Below, in pieces: positions 34,201 to 46,253 of a stretch of DNA of 64,000 bases. The stretch lies in the NCBI RefSeq assembly GCF_907164915.1, contig NC_061865.1:49449363-49513362 (forward strand), given 5' to 3'. Source of the DNA: Impatiens glandulifera (lineage: Eukaryota; Streptophyta; Magnoliopsida; Ericales; Balsaminaceae). The notes below the pieces were generated by a model. The model had not been told where the DNA came from. It made no database searches and saw only the letters and a list, made by a program, of their open reading frames with translations. Position 1 is the first letter of the stretch; every line of letters begins with the position of its first letter. Both the position numbers and the translations under genes were made by a program.

Positions 34201-35004
34201 TGAGGTTATGGAACTCTCTAGAATTCTCTAGGAGTTCCTCTTTTGTAAATAGGGTCATGGAACTTTCTAGAATTCTCTAGGAAGTTCCTTTTTGTATGTA
34301 AGGTGGAGAACTCTCTAGAATTCTCTAGGAGTTCTCATGTATAGGTGTTAGTAGAATTCTCTAGAAATCTCTAGGAATTCTTGGGTCTAGGTTAGGTAAT
34401 AGAAGTGTCTAAAAAACACTAGGTCTAGGAGGATCTAGAATGATCCATATACTTGTATATAAACAAGCCTTGGTCATTAAGCCAAGCACCAAATAATACA
34501 ATTCAATCTTATTCGCCAAGCTCTCACTCTCACTCTAAAGTTTCCTTCTTGCACTTTCAAACAGGTTGACTAGTTAGCATTGTGGCAATACTAATCTAGG
34601 ACCGCACGGGACCGAGGAAAATCAAGCATTCGAAAGTTAGCCCGTGACAGTAGTCATCCCTAAATAGATCTTATCAAGATAAAAATTATATGAAAACAAT
34701 ATTGCAATAAATGTTTATTACCAATCAAAACAAAAAATTTAATAAAAGTTAAACAGAAGAATTCTACTCATAAATGAAGATTTTCTTTCTCAAAACAATG
34801 ACAACAGTAAAATACCTGGCCCTTTACTCCAACAAAAAGCAAATCGTCTGAATCACTAATAGTTGAATGGTTGTCAGCAATAACTGGCATATCTGGATCG
34901 CCATTTAAAATCACACAATCATCATCAATTTCTTCTCCTCCCATATCTTTGCAATCATCATCATCGTCCGAACTTATATCGATTATAAATGGCTCTGAAT
35001 CCAT
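31269..35004 (-). CDS. RIN13-like protein, copy 3 (three exons)
   Basis: Exons 35004-34816, 31692-31606 and 31463-31269, giving 156 residues with intact splice sites. Exon 1 is identical in protein to copy 2. Exon 2 has NFASTPHSKHC, as in U5, where copies 1, 2 and 4 have NFSSTP. Exon 3 has EATTPC, YWKIQ, RINASH and KVMNFF, the most changed of the four near-identical copies, yet all Cys and His positions remain. Intron 1 (31693-34815) contains the Copia relic and the solo LTR. Confidence 0.7.
32170..34018 (+). pseudogene. Copia relic in intron 1 (U3)
   Basis: LTR 32170-32734, primer-binding site TGGTATTAGAGCTTGG at 32738. The UBN2-type gag part is open at 33142-33381 (MGIINQLETMKLSFDDEKQR, then LLGTLLNSWETFRTTLSNFA), the cleanest copy of this domain here. 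Integrase-start traces lie near 33790. Confidence 0.8.
34029..34649 (+). mobile_element. Solo LTR with heat-shock-element-like arrays (U3)
   Basis: Same 621-bp element as in U2, with GTAG duplications at 34025-34028 and 34650-34653. The heat-shock-element core is at 34080-34097 and the TATA box at 34456-34463. It is duplicated with the unit, not independently inserted: same site and same flanks. Confidence 0.85.
34080..34097 (+). promoter_or_regulatory. Near-perfect heat-shock element in solo LTR (U3)
   Basis: Same TTCtaGAAtaTTCcgGAT motif as in U2. Confidence 0.6.
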
Positions 35005-35191
35005 AATTCGCGGAATAGGAAAGCCGATGAAAGATTGATGTTCTTAACAATCTCTCTTGAAGGTTGAAGGTATGAAAGGGAAAACTATAGGCTGAAAACC
35101 GAACTGAGTCCTCTCTCTTGAGAGAGACTGCTGCAACGTGCTGTTTGTTTAGACATAATCAAATCTTTGTCTTTCTGAGAATAGGAGAGGG

Positions 35192-35200
35192 AAACCCTAA
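35192..35200 (+). promoter_or_regulatory. Telo-box upstream of RIN13-like copy 3
   Basis: AAACCCTAA in the same position as in the other units. Confidence 0.5.
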
Positions 35201-35942
35201 CCTATTTTTGTTTGAATTTTGCAATTTTTTATTTAGTTTATTTATTTTTATTCAAAACAATTATTTTAGACCTTTTTTTTAATAATTGTTTTTTTAAATC
35301 TTATATAATCATATATTTTATCAATTATATAACTTAATTAATTAAAATTTTAAAATACCTTTTATTTTATAAATATATTTATTATTATATATTAATATAC
35401 ATTTTAAATCATTTTATGAAAAAAAATTATTTTTTCAAAATTATTATTAATCGAGTATTTTTAAATAATTTAAAATTTAATCAAATAAACCCTAACTAAA
35501 ATAACACTTATTTATTATGAACAAAACAAGTTTAAAATATTTTGGACCAGTTTAATATTATGTTTGTTTAATTAACATAATTTAACTCAATTAAAAAATG
35601 GATAATTAGTTAATTTAAGATAATTCATCTAAGTTAAAAAATTAATTTAACTAGTTTAATATAATTTTAACACAATTAATGTTAATTTTGAATTATATAT
35701 CAAAATTTCTTATTGAGTTTTCATTTAGTAACAATGATAGAAGGTAATTAGATCCTAAATATTTAAAAATATACTTCTCCCCATAAAAAGAAATGAGATT
35801 CTCAAAAATCTATTATAAAGACTTATCCAAAATTTCCGAATATAGATAATAAAAGATGCTACACAAGTAAATATAAAATTTGAAGAAAAAAATATGCTAA
35901 TTTAACTCATCTTACTTACTCAATAAAGCAAAGTGTATGTTA

Positions 35943-37700
35943 TTTTTTTTTTGAAAAACGACTTAGCGTAATTTCATTAAAAATAGAAAGAAAAAAACCC
36001 ACGAGTTTAAGAGATCATTCTAAACAGGCCTAGAATAATTTTGAAGTCGTAACATTCTAAATAAAAGCTAAAAAGCTAAAAACGTAAATGAATTATCTGA
36101 TTACAATGTTTTCAATTCTAGTGAGTTTAAAAAACGGTAAATTTCAGTCCTACAGATATTCCAGTTCTGCTTCGTGTTTGGAATTCTTGTTCACGTTCTC
36201 GCGAGAGCGCTGCAATCCGATACAATATCTTTCCATAATTCTTCAACGCTCATGCAGGTTCTACCATATAACCTTGCATTACGTTCTTACCAAATGTTAT
36301 ACACCACTGCTCCAAAGTCGCACTTCAACATGCTTGTTGCAAATCTATTTCCCTTGCTTTGAGTAGTGTTGCATCTTTGATTTCAATCCATTCGCTCGGG
36401 AAACTGATCAGCTCCAGACTTTTATAGAATCTGTCCAAAAGCTTTGAAACAATACAGCAGCTCCCGAATAGGTGATCTATGGTTTCTTCATTTCCTCTAC
36501 ATAGAAGACAGTTTGTGTCTGGGATGCTCATATACTTGCTGATACGATCACGAGTGCTGAGTCTTTCCTAGAAGGCGAGCCATATGATGAACTGGTGTCT
36601 AGGGATAATCTTCGTTGACCATACAAGAGGAGTCCATTCTACTTTCTGTGTTTTTTCCCGTGTTACCTCCCATATTTTCTTCAATATTAGCTTCCCATTA
36701 TCCTCAGCTTTTCATTCATGAATATCCGGTCTATCGTGTAGTTGTATGTTACTTATATGATCAAGTATCCTCTGTCCTTCTAGATATCTTCTCAGGAGTG
36801 AGTCCCAATTCCCCTTGTGGATGATAGGCTGGTTTTCGAACCAGGGGTCGTGCCAGAATACAGTGTCTTTCTCGTCCCTTAACCAGATGTCATAAAGATC
36901 TGCAATATCGCATCTTAGTTTAAGAATCTTTTTTAGAGACCAGCTCATACCTTCATGAATTTTGCAGGTTCAGATGCTGGTTTCGTATTTCATAAACCTC
37001 GTATGCACACATTTGATCCATAATGACTCCTGATTGTGCTCCAAAGCCCATAAATGCTTGAAGGTGAGAGCCTTGTTCCACTCGATACAGTTCTTCAAGC
37101 TGATGCCTCCCTCGTCCTTCGGTTAGCAGAGAGCGATCCATTTGACTTTTTTTTCCTCCTCTTCCGCTACTTCCCCAGATAAAGTTCCTCATCAATGTAT
37201 CGAGCTCCTTCATTACCTTCTTCGGAATGACTATTTACTGTGCCCAATAGCCAACAATGCTCATGACCACAATTTTCATAAGTTCGATCCTCCCTGCATA
37301 AGAAAGTTTTTTCGCTGCCCAACCAGATATCGTATTTTTTACCTTTCAATCAGCGGTTTGTAGTGTGAGATTTCGATCTGCTTCGCGGTTAACGGAATTT
37401 TTAAGTACCTTACGGGAAAACTGCCTTCCTTGATGCCCATGATGGTGAAGATATCCTGCTTCGTTTCGTCATTCACGCCTCCATAAAATGTCACATTTTT
37501 GCTTTCATTAATATTTAAACATTTAACCTCAGAAAAAGAACGTTAGTGCAGCTCTAATAGTTTTAATGGAATCAATGTCTGCGTCCGCTAGATTGAACAA
37601 ATCAATTTCCGTCTTTAATGTTTTTGATTTCCGCTTCTGTGCAGTCCCTTCTAATGCGGGTATTTTGAAACTCCTTCTTGTGGATGATAGGCTGGTTCGA
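35943..37700 (-). mobile_element. L1-like LINE, rearranged 5' end (U3)
   Basis: Same insertion site and same rearranged 5' end as the U2 LINE (duplicate segment at about 37620-37697), so it predates the U2/U3 duplication. It has lost about 75 bases near 36810 compared with U2. Coding parts include MKELDTLMRNFIWGSSGRGG and zf-RVT, all with stops. Confidence 0.83.
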
Positions 37701-38123
37701 ATATATGTAATTTTGGTTCTAATTGGGATAGATCTTAACCAAAGCAGTGGATGCATGTGTAATTGTTTTCAGTTTTGATCTAGGTGGCGTTTATTAATTA
37801 AAACGGATATATGTATCACTTGAGCTTAATTACAAATTTATCTATGTGGCACTATGCTGCCTAATTAAATGATGTGGTCATGTGACTCAATTCATCGTTT
37901 TAGTTTTGTGTTATTTAGGATAGTTTAAAACGTGATCTCAAAGTGATTTCAGTTGATGGAATTATTTATTAATTATGTTAGGTGGTAGCCGGTTAAATGA
38001 AGCTGGTATAAGTCTATTAAAAGATTTAAAAAAAAAAATTCCAAAAGATGCCTATCTGAATAATCAAATTCTTGAGTTCTGCTACTCTTGTATGTGTTGT
38101 GTCAAAAAGAGCTCAAGAATTCT

Positions 38124-38368
38124 ACCTTTAGCTTGTGTCAAAATATAACCCTTGTCGGGACAAACGTTAAACCATCTCACTTACCTTTAGCTTGTGTAAA
38201 AAACTAACCCTTGTCCGGAAAATTGCTAAATCATCATCATTTACTTTTAGCTTGTGTCAAAAGTTAACCCTTGCTGGGATAAACGATAAACCATCTCACT
38301 TATTTTTAGTTTGTGAAAAAAGATAACCCTTGTTGGGACAAACACTAAATCATCATCAATCTCACTTA
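38124..38368. repeat. 59-bp minisatellite, 4 copies (U4)
   Basis: Same array as at 199-440, after the same inverted repeat. Confidence 0.78.
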
Positions 38369-40427
38369 TTTTTTTTCTCTAACGAGATTTGTTTCAAGAT
38401 GATCAATTAAAAATTTAATCTAGGTTTTAAGGTTTAAGAGACAGTTTCTAACTTTTTGATGCAGTGCCAAAGCGGATGGGCTGTGATATTTACATTCCGA
38501 ATGATTTTAACAATTTGTTTGAAAGATTTGTTCATTTATTCTAAAAGCTTTGAATTTGGGTGGTCGAGGTGGTGATGAATTTTTGCTGAAGAGCTTAGTG
38601 ATAATTGGAGATTAGCTAGATGATTTTTAGGGTGGCACTTGAATAAATGTTCATAAAGATTTTGTTTACCAAGACGATGAGACAATGGATTCGATCAAGT
38701 CTGATTTTAATAAATTTATTTCCTTGTTGCTATTGGGCCATGTAAAATTATAACAGTGAGTTTTAACATCAATGAGTGTGAAAGTATTTATGAAAAGTTG
38801 TAATAACTTTGATTGTACGTGGTTTAAATTTAGAGATTCCACCTATTTTTTTTGGTTTAAAGTAGTAAACTATTAAAATTACATAGAAAAAAGTTAGTGG
38901 TAAGAGTTGAATTACCGAGTTTAAGGAGGCTTTATCAAAGGATTAAGTTTTTATTTTCTAAATAAGGTGCATAAAATCTAGTAAAATGTCATTAGAAAGA
39001 GTCAATATTTCAAATGTTAGTGTTTATAATATTTTGGTCCAGTTTAATTATTTTTAGTTTAATAGAATTAGACCAAGCAAGACACATCAAACTAGAGAAG
39101 CCTTCTGATGGGATATAGGCTGTAGCTGGTTCTTTTTGTTGTGGGTTAAACTAGTTAACATCACACAAACAAAGTCGAAGTAAATTGAGTTTAGCTCAAG
39201 AAATTTATAAATATTATGATAGATAAGTGATGAATTATTAAAATTTATTAAGATCGGAGTAAATGTAATGTCATATTAGAAGATATGTGTGTCGTGCTTT
39301 AAGGATTCGACAAAAAATGGCAGACTGTAAGAACCACGGTTGACCATCAAGAATTCTTTGGTTTTGCTGTTTTGTAAAGAAATCCAGAATATTTTTTCGG
39401 TAATGATATTGATTTGAATATTTAGTATGGACTAAATTTTCCACCATTTTTGTGATTATTCAAAAGCGGGATTTGAGCATAGAGACATTGTTTCTAGGTT
39501 TCATTTTATGCTTTGTGGATTTTAGGGTTGTTAATTGATTTATAAATCAGGCGGTTTAGGTAAGATTTTTAATGTGAAAAACCATTGATTATTTAAATTT
39601 GTTCAAAACGCGTGATCATTTCACATTCTTTCATGATTAAAAATTAAATGAAGAGGGGTGGTCGAAGAGAATAATAATAGTTATATAAAAAAAAAATTGT
39701 AATGATTTTGAATAAATAAAGTTGCATGTAAATTTTTAAAAACCGATTAAAGATATTAGAGTAAGTAATAAAATATGTAATGATTTTTCCAAATCTACAA
39801 TGATATAGTAATAACAAAGTAATTTAATGCGATTTGAAAAAGCTTGAAAAAGGAGAGCGACAGAGATATAAAACATGTGATGATAACGCTTCTATAGCTT
39901 AGGTTTATATAAAGAAACATAAACCTAATTTGACTAGTTAAAAACCTATAGAAAAAGAGAGAAACTGAACCTACTAAAAAGAAAATAATTCTAAGTAAAT
40001 AACAACGAAAATAACTGGACCAAATAAATTACAAACCTAAAGATATAAGCTAAATAAAAAACAAGATCATTACTCAAATGAGAATGGCTTCTCTAGAATA
40101 TATCGAATATACACCAATTTGATTTCAAATAAAGAGAATAATCAAATCAAATAATAATATAATTATAAGAATAATTTAAATCTTTTTTTTGTCTATTATA
40201 TTATAAAGTATTATTCAAATTATCTAATATAATATATGTTAACAATTAACAACTTGTTCATTGTTATACATCAAAGTCTATGGAGACATCCACATCCAAG
40301 TCAAACTCATGTTATGGTTTGTCATGAGATAATAATAATAATAAATGCATCACTGATTACTTTGTTTGATTGTTATTAAAAATCATATTAGAAGAACAAA
40401 ATGGTGCATCTTTCAAAGTAAAGGGGG

Positions 40428-43169
40428 TCAGGCTTTGTTTGTCTTCAGCTTGGAAAAGAAGTTTATTACTTTAGGATCTTGATGTGAAGCTTTAATTCGC
40501 TGCTGGTGTCTTTGAAACTTCCAATAAGCCCTATCAGTGGCATTGCAATGGTCATGAATCAAGTTGGTGCCATTGCCCCAGTGGAGACATGGTGCTGTTG
40601 CCTCACAAACATAACAGTGACACTGAAATTTTATGATAAACATATCATCAAACACTAGATAATGTTATTTGGTAAATGTTTTGGAAAAAAACTGGATCTT
40701 GGTCTGGACCCGAATCTATCTCCAAGACACAGATCCAAACCAAGACAGAAAGTGCTCGATTATACCTGGCTACAATGTTTAGAATGTGGAGTGCTGGAAA
40801 AATTATAGTTGGCACAGAGGTGGCGAGGATGAGGAAAATCTCTGCAAGCAATCTGCATAAAAATTATTTAAAAATGTAAGATGATGAATGAGCCTTTTAA
40901 GATTGATTTCAAATTAACTGATTGTAAATATTAATTTATATAAAATACTTTGAAACAAAGTTTTGTATCAATGAATTTTTAGATACATTTACATATAAAT
41001 TTGATATAAAAGATGTGAATGAATATAGCTGCATACAGCAAAAATAGAGCTAGTTTATAGATGTCCAAACAAATTTAACCCAATTGGGCATCCACTATAG
41101 CTCATTTAAAAACTAAACTACTAATGCTACTCCAATGTCCCCACTTTGGAATCTAGATGAGATAAAGTTTTAAAATATAACTCAATTTATGACATCTTAT
41201 CAAGAAACTTGCACATTTCAACTAAACATATTTGTATATGTATGCACATTTCTGACTTAATTTTCAAACACAAACTCTACTAGTATAGTTGGGTTTTGCC
41301 CTCCTAGTTGGACAACCCAGCTTGGTGTGCGATTTAGTTAGGCCCAAAGTATATAATATGAAGATACAATATTTTTCATATAAATTTTTAGTAGGTTTTA
41401 TAGAACAACAAGAGAGAGTAGAGCAAAAACAAATTAATGAGTTTGAGATAGCAGCTGCAGAATATTTTCGTTTGTCATAGTTTACACCGTTTGATCTACT
41501 TCAAATGTTGATAGCTTATTTGTTATTTTTAGGGTTACATTCTGAACGATGAAGATCTGTTTTCTGAAGTTTCTAAGTTAATAAAAGAGAAACTAGAATT
41601 GTAGAATTGATAATGTTGGTTGATTTTTCTCCTTCTATTCTTTGTTGTTATTTGACAAAATTGTTGTGTGATCTTGATACAATTGATCTCTAGTTTGGTT
41701 ATATTTATAGTGAACTTTTACTTGTAATATTGTTGATGATAGTGGATTGTTAAGCAGCATAGTCAGGTCCCGTGGTCTTTTACTCTCGATTTGAAGAGAA
41801 GTTTTTCCACATTAAAACATGTTTTGCATTGTCGTTTTGATTTCATTCTATTTTGCTAATCTATTATAGTCAATTAGTTGGGAAAATATTATGTTTTGAA
41901 GAATACATTTTCCCATCAAATTGATATTAGAGTGTGGTTTATTTGAGTATAAGGATGGAGACTAACAACTCTAAAATGGTTAGTTTGAATGACTATAATT
42001 ATAATATCTGTAAGGTTAAAATAAAATATTTATTGTATGTGAAAAGTTTTATTTTTCATTAATGTTCCTTCAAACTAAGCCTTTAGAAAAAAAAAAATAT
42101 GAATGATTGAATTTTTTTTTTTTTTTGCAAAGACTAATATGTGGTTATATCGTCAATGGATTGATGACAATATTCTGAACCTTGTGATTTCTATTACTGA
42201 TTCTCGTACACTTTGGACTAAATTTGAAAATTGTATGAGAGGAAAACAAGTAATAATAAGTTATTTTTGATAAACAATTGATGTCTTTAAGGTATCAAGT
42301 TGGTTCTCTAATAACTAACAACTTGAACACTTTTGTGGGAACTATTAATCAATTGTAAGCAATGAAACTCAGTTTTGATGACGAGATACAAGACTTATGT
42401 TTACTTGGTACTCTATCTAACTCATGAGAGACTTTTAGAACAATTTTGTCCAATTTAGCTCTTAATGGTGTTCTCTTAATGGATTTGGTAAAAAAATAGT
42501 ATGTTGAATGAAAGATGAGACGAAAGACACAAGACTGTTCTTTACAATCTGAGGTCTTGGTTATAGAATGAATGGGGAGAAGTAATTGGAAAGATATAAA
42601 TAATCGTAGCAAATCTCGTGGGACTTCTAATAAGTGAGAAAATGTTAAGTGTCATCATTGTGTCTGAAGGATCATATTAAGAAAATTTGATTTAAATTGA
42701 AAAAAGAGAACAAAAAAAAACTCAGAACACACCCGCTACTTCCAACCACAAAGAAGGTAAAATGTATTTGAATGGATAACGGGAAGAAAAGATTGGATCT
42801 TTGATGAGCAACCAATAGTGTCATCCCTAACTAGATTATATGAATATACAAAATCATATAAAAACAATATTGCAATAAACGTTTATTAACAATCATAATA
42901 AAAAATTTAAGAAAAAAACAAAAGAAATCTACTCTTAAATGAAGATTTTCTTTCTCAAAACAATGACAACAGTAAAATACCTGGCCCTTTACTCCAACAA
43001 GAAGCAAATCGTCTGAATCACTAATAGTTGAATGGTTGTCAACAGTAACTGGCATATCTGGATCGCCATTTAAAATCACACAATCATCATCCATTTCTTC
43101 TCCTCCCATATCTCTGCAATCATCATCATCGTCCGAACTTATATCGATTATAAATGGCTCTGAATCCAT
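40428..43169 (-). CDS. RIN13-like protein, copy 4 (three exons)
   Basis: Exons 43169-42981, 40852-40766 and 40622-40428. The coding exons appear identical to copy 1. Outside the exons, U4 differs from U1 by scattered substitutions and single-base indels, for example in the 5' leader, where the upstream in-frame extension seen in U1 is shifted out of frame. Loss of that extension supports the MDSEPF start. Whether copies 1 and 4 are two loci or one locus assembled twice is open. Confidence 0.7.
41286..42803 (+). pseudogene. Copia relic in intron 1 (U4)
   Basis: Same as the U1 relic, with the same internal loss; LTR about 41286-41918. Confidence 0.75.
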
Positions 43170-43336
43170 AATTCGCGGAATAGGAAAGCCGATGAAAGAT
43201 TGATGAAAGAGAGGTTGAAGGTATGAAAAGGGAAAACTATAGGCTGAAACTGAACTGAGTCCTCTCTCTTGAGAGAGACTGCTGCAACGTGCTGTTTGTT
43301 TAGACATAATGAAATCTTTGTCTTTCTGAGAGAGGG

Positions 43337-43345
43337 AAACCCTAA
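43337..43345 (+). promoter_or_regulatory. Telo-box upstream of RIN13-like copy 4
   Basis: AAACCCTAA as in U1. Confidence 0.5.
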
Positions 43346-44529
43346 CCTATTTTGTTTGAATTTTGCAAATTTTGATTTAGTTTATTTATTTATTTATTTT
43401 TCAAAACAATTATTTCAGACTTTTTTTTATAATATTTTTTTTTTAAATCTTATATAATCATATATATTTATATTTATTCATTATTTTATCAATTATATAA
43501 CTTAAATAATTAAAAGAAATATTAAAATACTTTTATTTTAAAAATATATTTATTATTATATATTAATATACACTTTAAAACCTTTTATGAAAAAAATTAT
43601 TTTTCAAAATTACTATCAATCAAGTATTTGTAAATAATTTGAAATTTATTCAAATAAGCCCTAACTAAACAAACACTTATTTATTATGAACAAAATTAAG
43701 CTAACATGAAATTTATTAGAATCAAAAGTACAATTTCAATTTTTTATTTGTTTGTCAATTAAAAATTCAAATTTGAAATAAAATTCAAATTAATTTTATT
43801 TAATTATTTATATATTTTTCTAGAAATGTAATTAAAAAGAGTGGTCTTAAATGTCTAACATATATTTTTGACAAAATAAAGTGACTTTGACCTGTTGATA
43901 ACATAATTTCAACAAGTTTAAAATATTTTGGACCAGTTTAATATAATGTTTGTTTAATTAACATAATATTTAACTCGATTAAAAGATGGATAATTAGTTA
44001 ATTTAAGATAATTCACTTAAGTTAAAAAATTAAGTAACTAGTTTAATATAGTTTTAGCACAATGTTAATTTTGAATTCTATATCAAAATTTCTTATTGAG
44101 TTTCCATTTAGTAACGATGATAGAAGTTAGATCCTAAATATACTTCTACCCATAAAAAGAAATGAGATTCTCAAAAATCTATAAGAAAGAGTTATCCAAA
44201 ATTTCCGAATATAGATAATAAAAATGCTACACGAGTAAATATTAAATTTGAAGAAAAAAATATACTAATTTAACTCATCTTACTTGCTCAATAAAACAAA
44301 ATGTATATAATTTTGGTTCTAATTAGGACAGATCTTAACCAAAGCAGTGGATGCATGTGTAACTGTTTTCACTTTTGATCTAGGTGGTGTTTATTATTTA
44401 AAACGGATATATGTATCACCTTGAGCTTAATTAGAAATTTATCTATGTGGCACTATGCTGCCTAATTAAATGATGTGGTCATGTGACTCAATTCTTCCTT
44501 TTAGTTTTGTGTTATTTAGGATAGTTTAA

Positions 44530-44615
44530 AACATGATCTCAAAGTGATTTCAATTGATGGAATTATGTATTAATTATGTTAGGGTGGGTGGCTGTTTAAA
44601 TGAAAAAGGTATAAG
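44530..44615. repeat. Truncated unit start, second copy
   Basis: Copy of 6542-6626 with one extra G. Confidence 0.7.
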
Positions 44616-46253
44616 TAGGGATGACAATGAATACTCGTATACCCGATACCCGATGGTCAGATTCGGGTATTTTAAATCGGGGTCGGGGTGGGTATGGGGA
44701 GGAGAGAAGGTACCCGATCGGGTACGGGGTCGAAGATGGGGAATGTGCGAAACCCAAATCCGATACCCACTATATTTTTTGGGAAAAACGACTTAGCATC
44801 ATTTCATTAAAAATTCTCAAAAATGGAAAAAAAAAACACGAGTTTAAGAGATCATTCTAGATAGGCCTAGAATGATTTTGAAGGTCGTAACATTTTGAAT
44901 AAAAGCTAAAAAGCTAAAACGTAAATGAATTATCTGATTATACTGCTTTCAATTCGAGTGAGTTTAAAAAATGGTAAATTCCAGTTTCTATAGATATTCC
45001 AGTTCTGTTTTGTGCTTGGAATTCTTGTCCACGTTCCCGCAAGGGCGTTGCAATCCGATACAATATCTTTCCATAACTCTTCAACGCTCCTGTGGGTTCT
45101 GCCATATACCCTTGCATTCCGTTTTTGTCAAATGTTATACACCACTGCTCCAAAGCCACACTTGAACACGCTTGTTGCAAATATATTTCCTTTGGCTTTC
45201 AGTAGTGTTGCATCTTTGATTTCATTCCATTCGCTCGGGAAACTAATCAGCTCCAGGCTTTTATAGAATCTGTCCAAAAGATCTGAAGCAATACAGTAGT
45301 TCCCGAATAGGTGATCTATGATTTCTTCATTTCCTCTATATAGAAGACAGTTTGTGTCCAGCATGCTCATATATTTGCTGATACGATCACGAGTGTTGAG
45401 TCTTTCCCAGAAGGCGAGCCATAGGATGAACTGGTGTCTAGGGATAATCTTCGTTGACCATACAAGAGGAGCCCATTCTACTTTCTGTGCTTTTTCCTGA
45501 GTTATCTCCCATATTTTCTTCGATATCAGCTTCCCATTGTCCTCAGCTTTCCATTCATGAATATTCGGTCTGTTATGTAGTTGTATGTTATTTATATGAT
45601 CAAGTATTTTCTGTCTTTCTGGATTTCTTCTCAGGAGTGAGTCATAATTCCCGTCTTTAATGTCTCTGATTTTTGTTTATGTGCAGTCCCTTCTAATGCG
45701 GATATTTTGAAACTCCTTCTTGTGGATGATAGGCTGATTTTCGAAACCAGGGGTCGTGCCAGAATAGAGTGTTTTTCCCGTCCCCTAACCGGATGTCATA
45801 AAGATCTGCAATATTGCTTCTTAGTTTAAGAATCTTTTTTAGAGACCAGCTCTTATCTTCATGAATTTTGCAGGTCCAGATACTAGATACCCGACTATAT
45901 TAATATATATATATATATATATTGCTAAATATTAATATAACATTTCACATCTCATCATTATCTTTATAATAATTACATCATTTAATTTGATTTTATCTAC
46001 ACTCCACTCTTACCCACACTTCAAAATTTCCCGTACTTTTTTTATTATAAATAATTTCTTTCCTCCTTAATCACTTTTATCTTCTCTCTTTATCCTCAAC
46101 TATAAAAATTATTTCTCTCTCATCCTTCCTTATCTTCATCTCTTAATATTTTTTCAATATTTCTTCTTCAATTATAGTAACAACAAAGTTGTTATGTTTT
46201 TCGACATCTATAAATCTTATATAAGTAAATCATGTTTCTATTTTTTATATTTC
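44616..46253. mobile_element. hAT-like element split by a LINE, second copy
   Basis: Copy of 6627-8262, with a longer TA repeat near 45902 and single-base indels. The right terminus is missing here too. Confidence 0.55.
44777..45885 (-). mobile_element. L1-like LINE, second copy of 6789-7895
   Basis: Same insertion with the same target duplications (44762-44776 and 45886-45901). Therefore a block duplicate, not a new insertion. Confidence 0.85.

Larger units (their letters stand above)
28164..37928. repeat. Array unit U3
   Basis: Complete unit beginning AACGTGATCTC, directly abutting U2 and U4. It has the hairpin, minisatellite, an extra LINE at 28952, the RIN13-like copy 3, Copia relic, solo LTR and the LINE shared with U2. 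The stretch 29671-31268 has no recognised gene. Confidence 0.88.
37929..44529. repeat. Array unit U4
   Basis: Near-identical to U1 (offset about 37,989), including lack of the solo LTR and of the LINE in U2/U3. It continues into a copy of the U1 downstream transposon block. The stretch 38370-40427 has no recognised gene. Confidence 0.88.
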
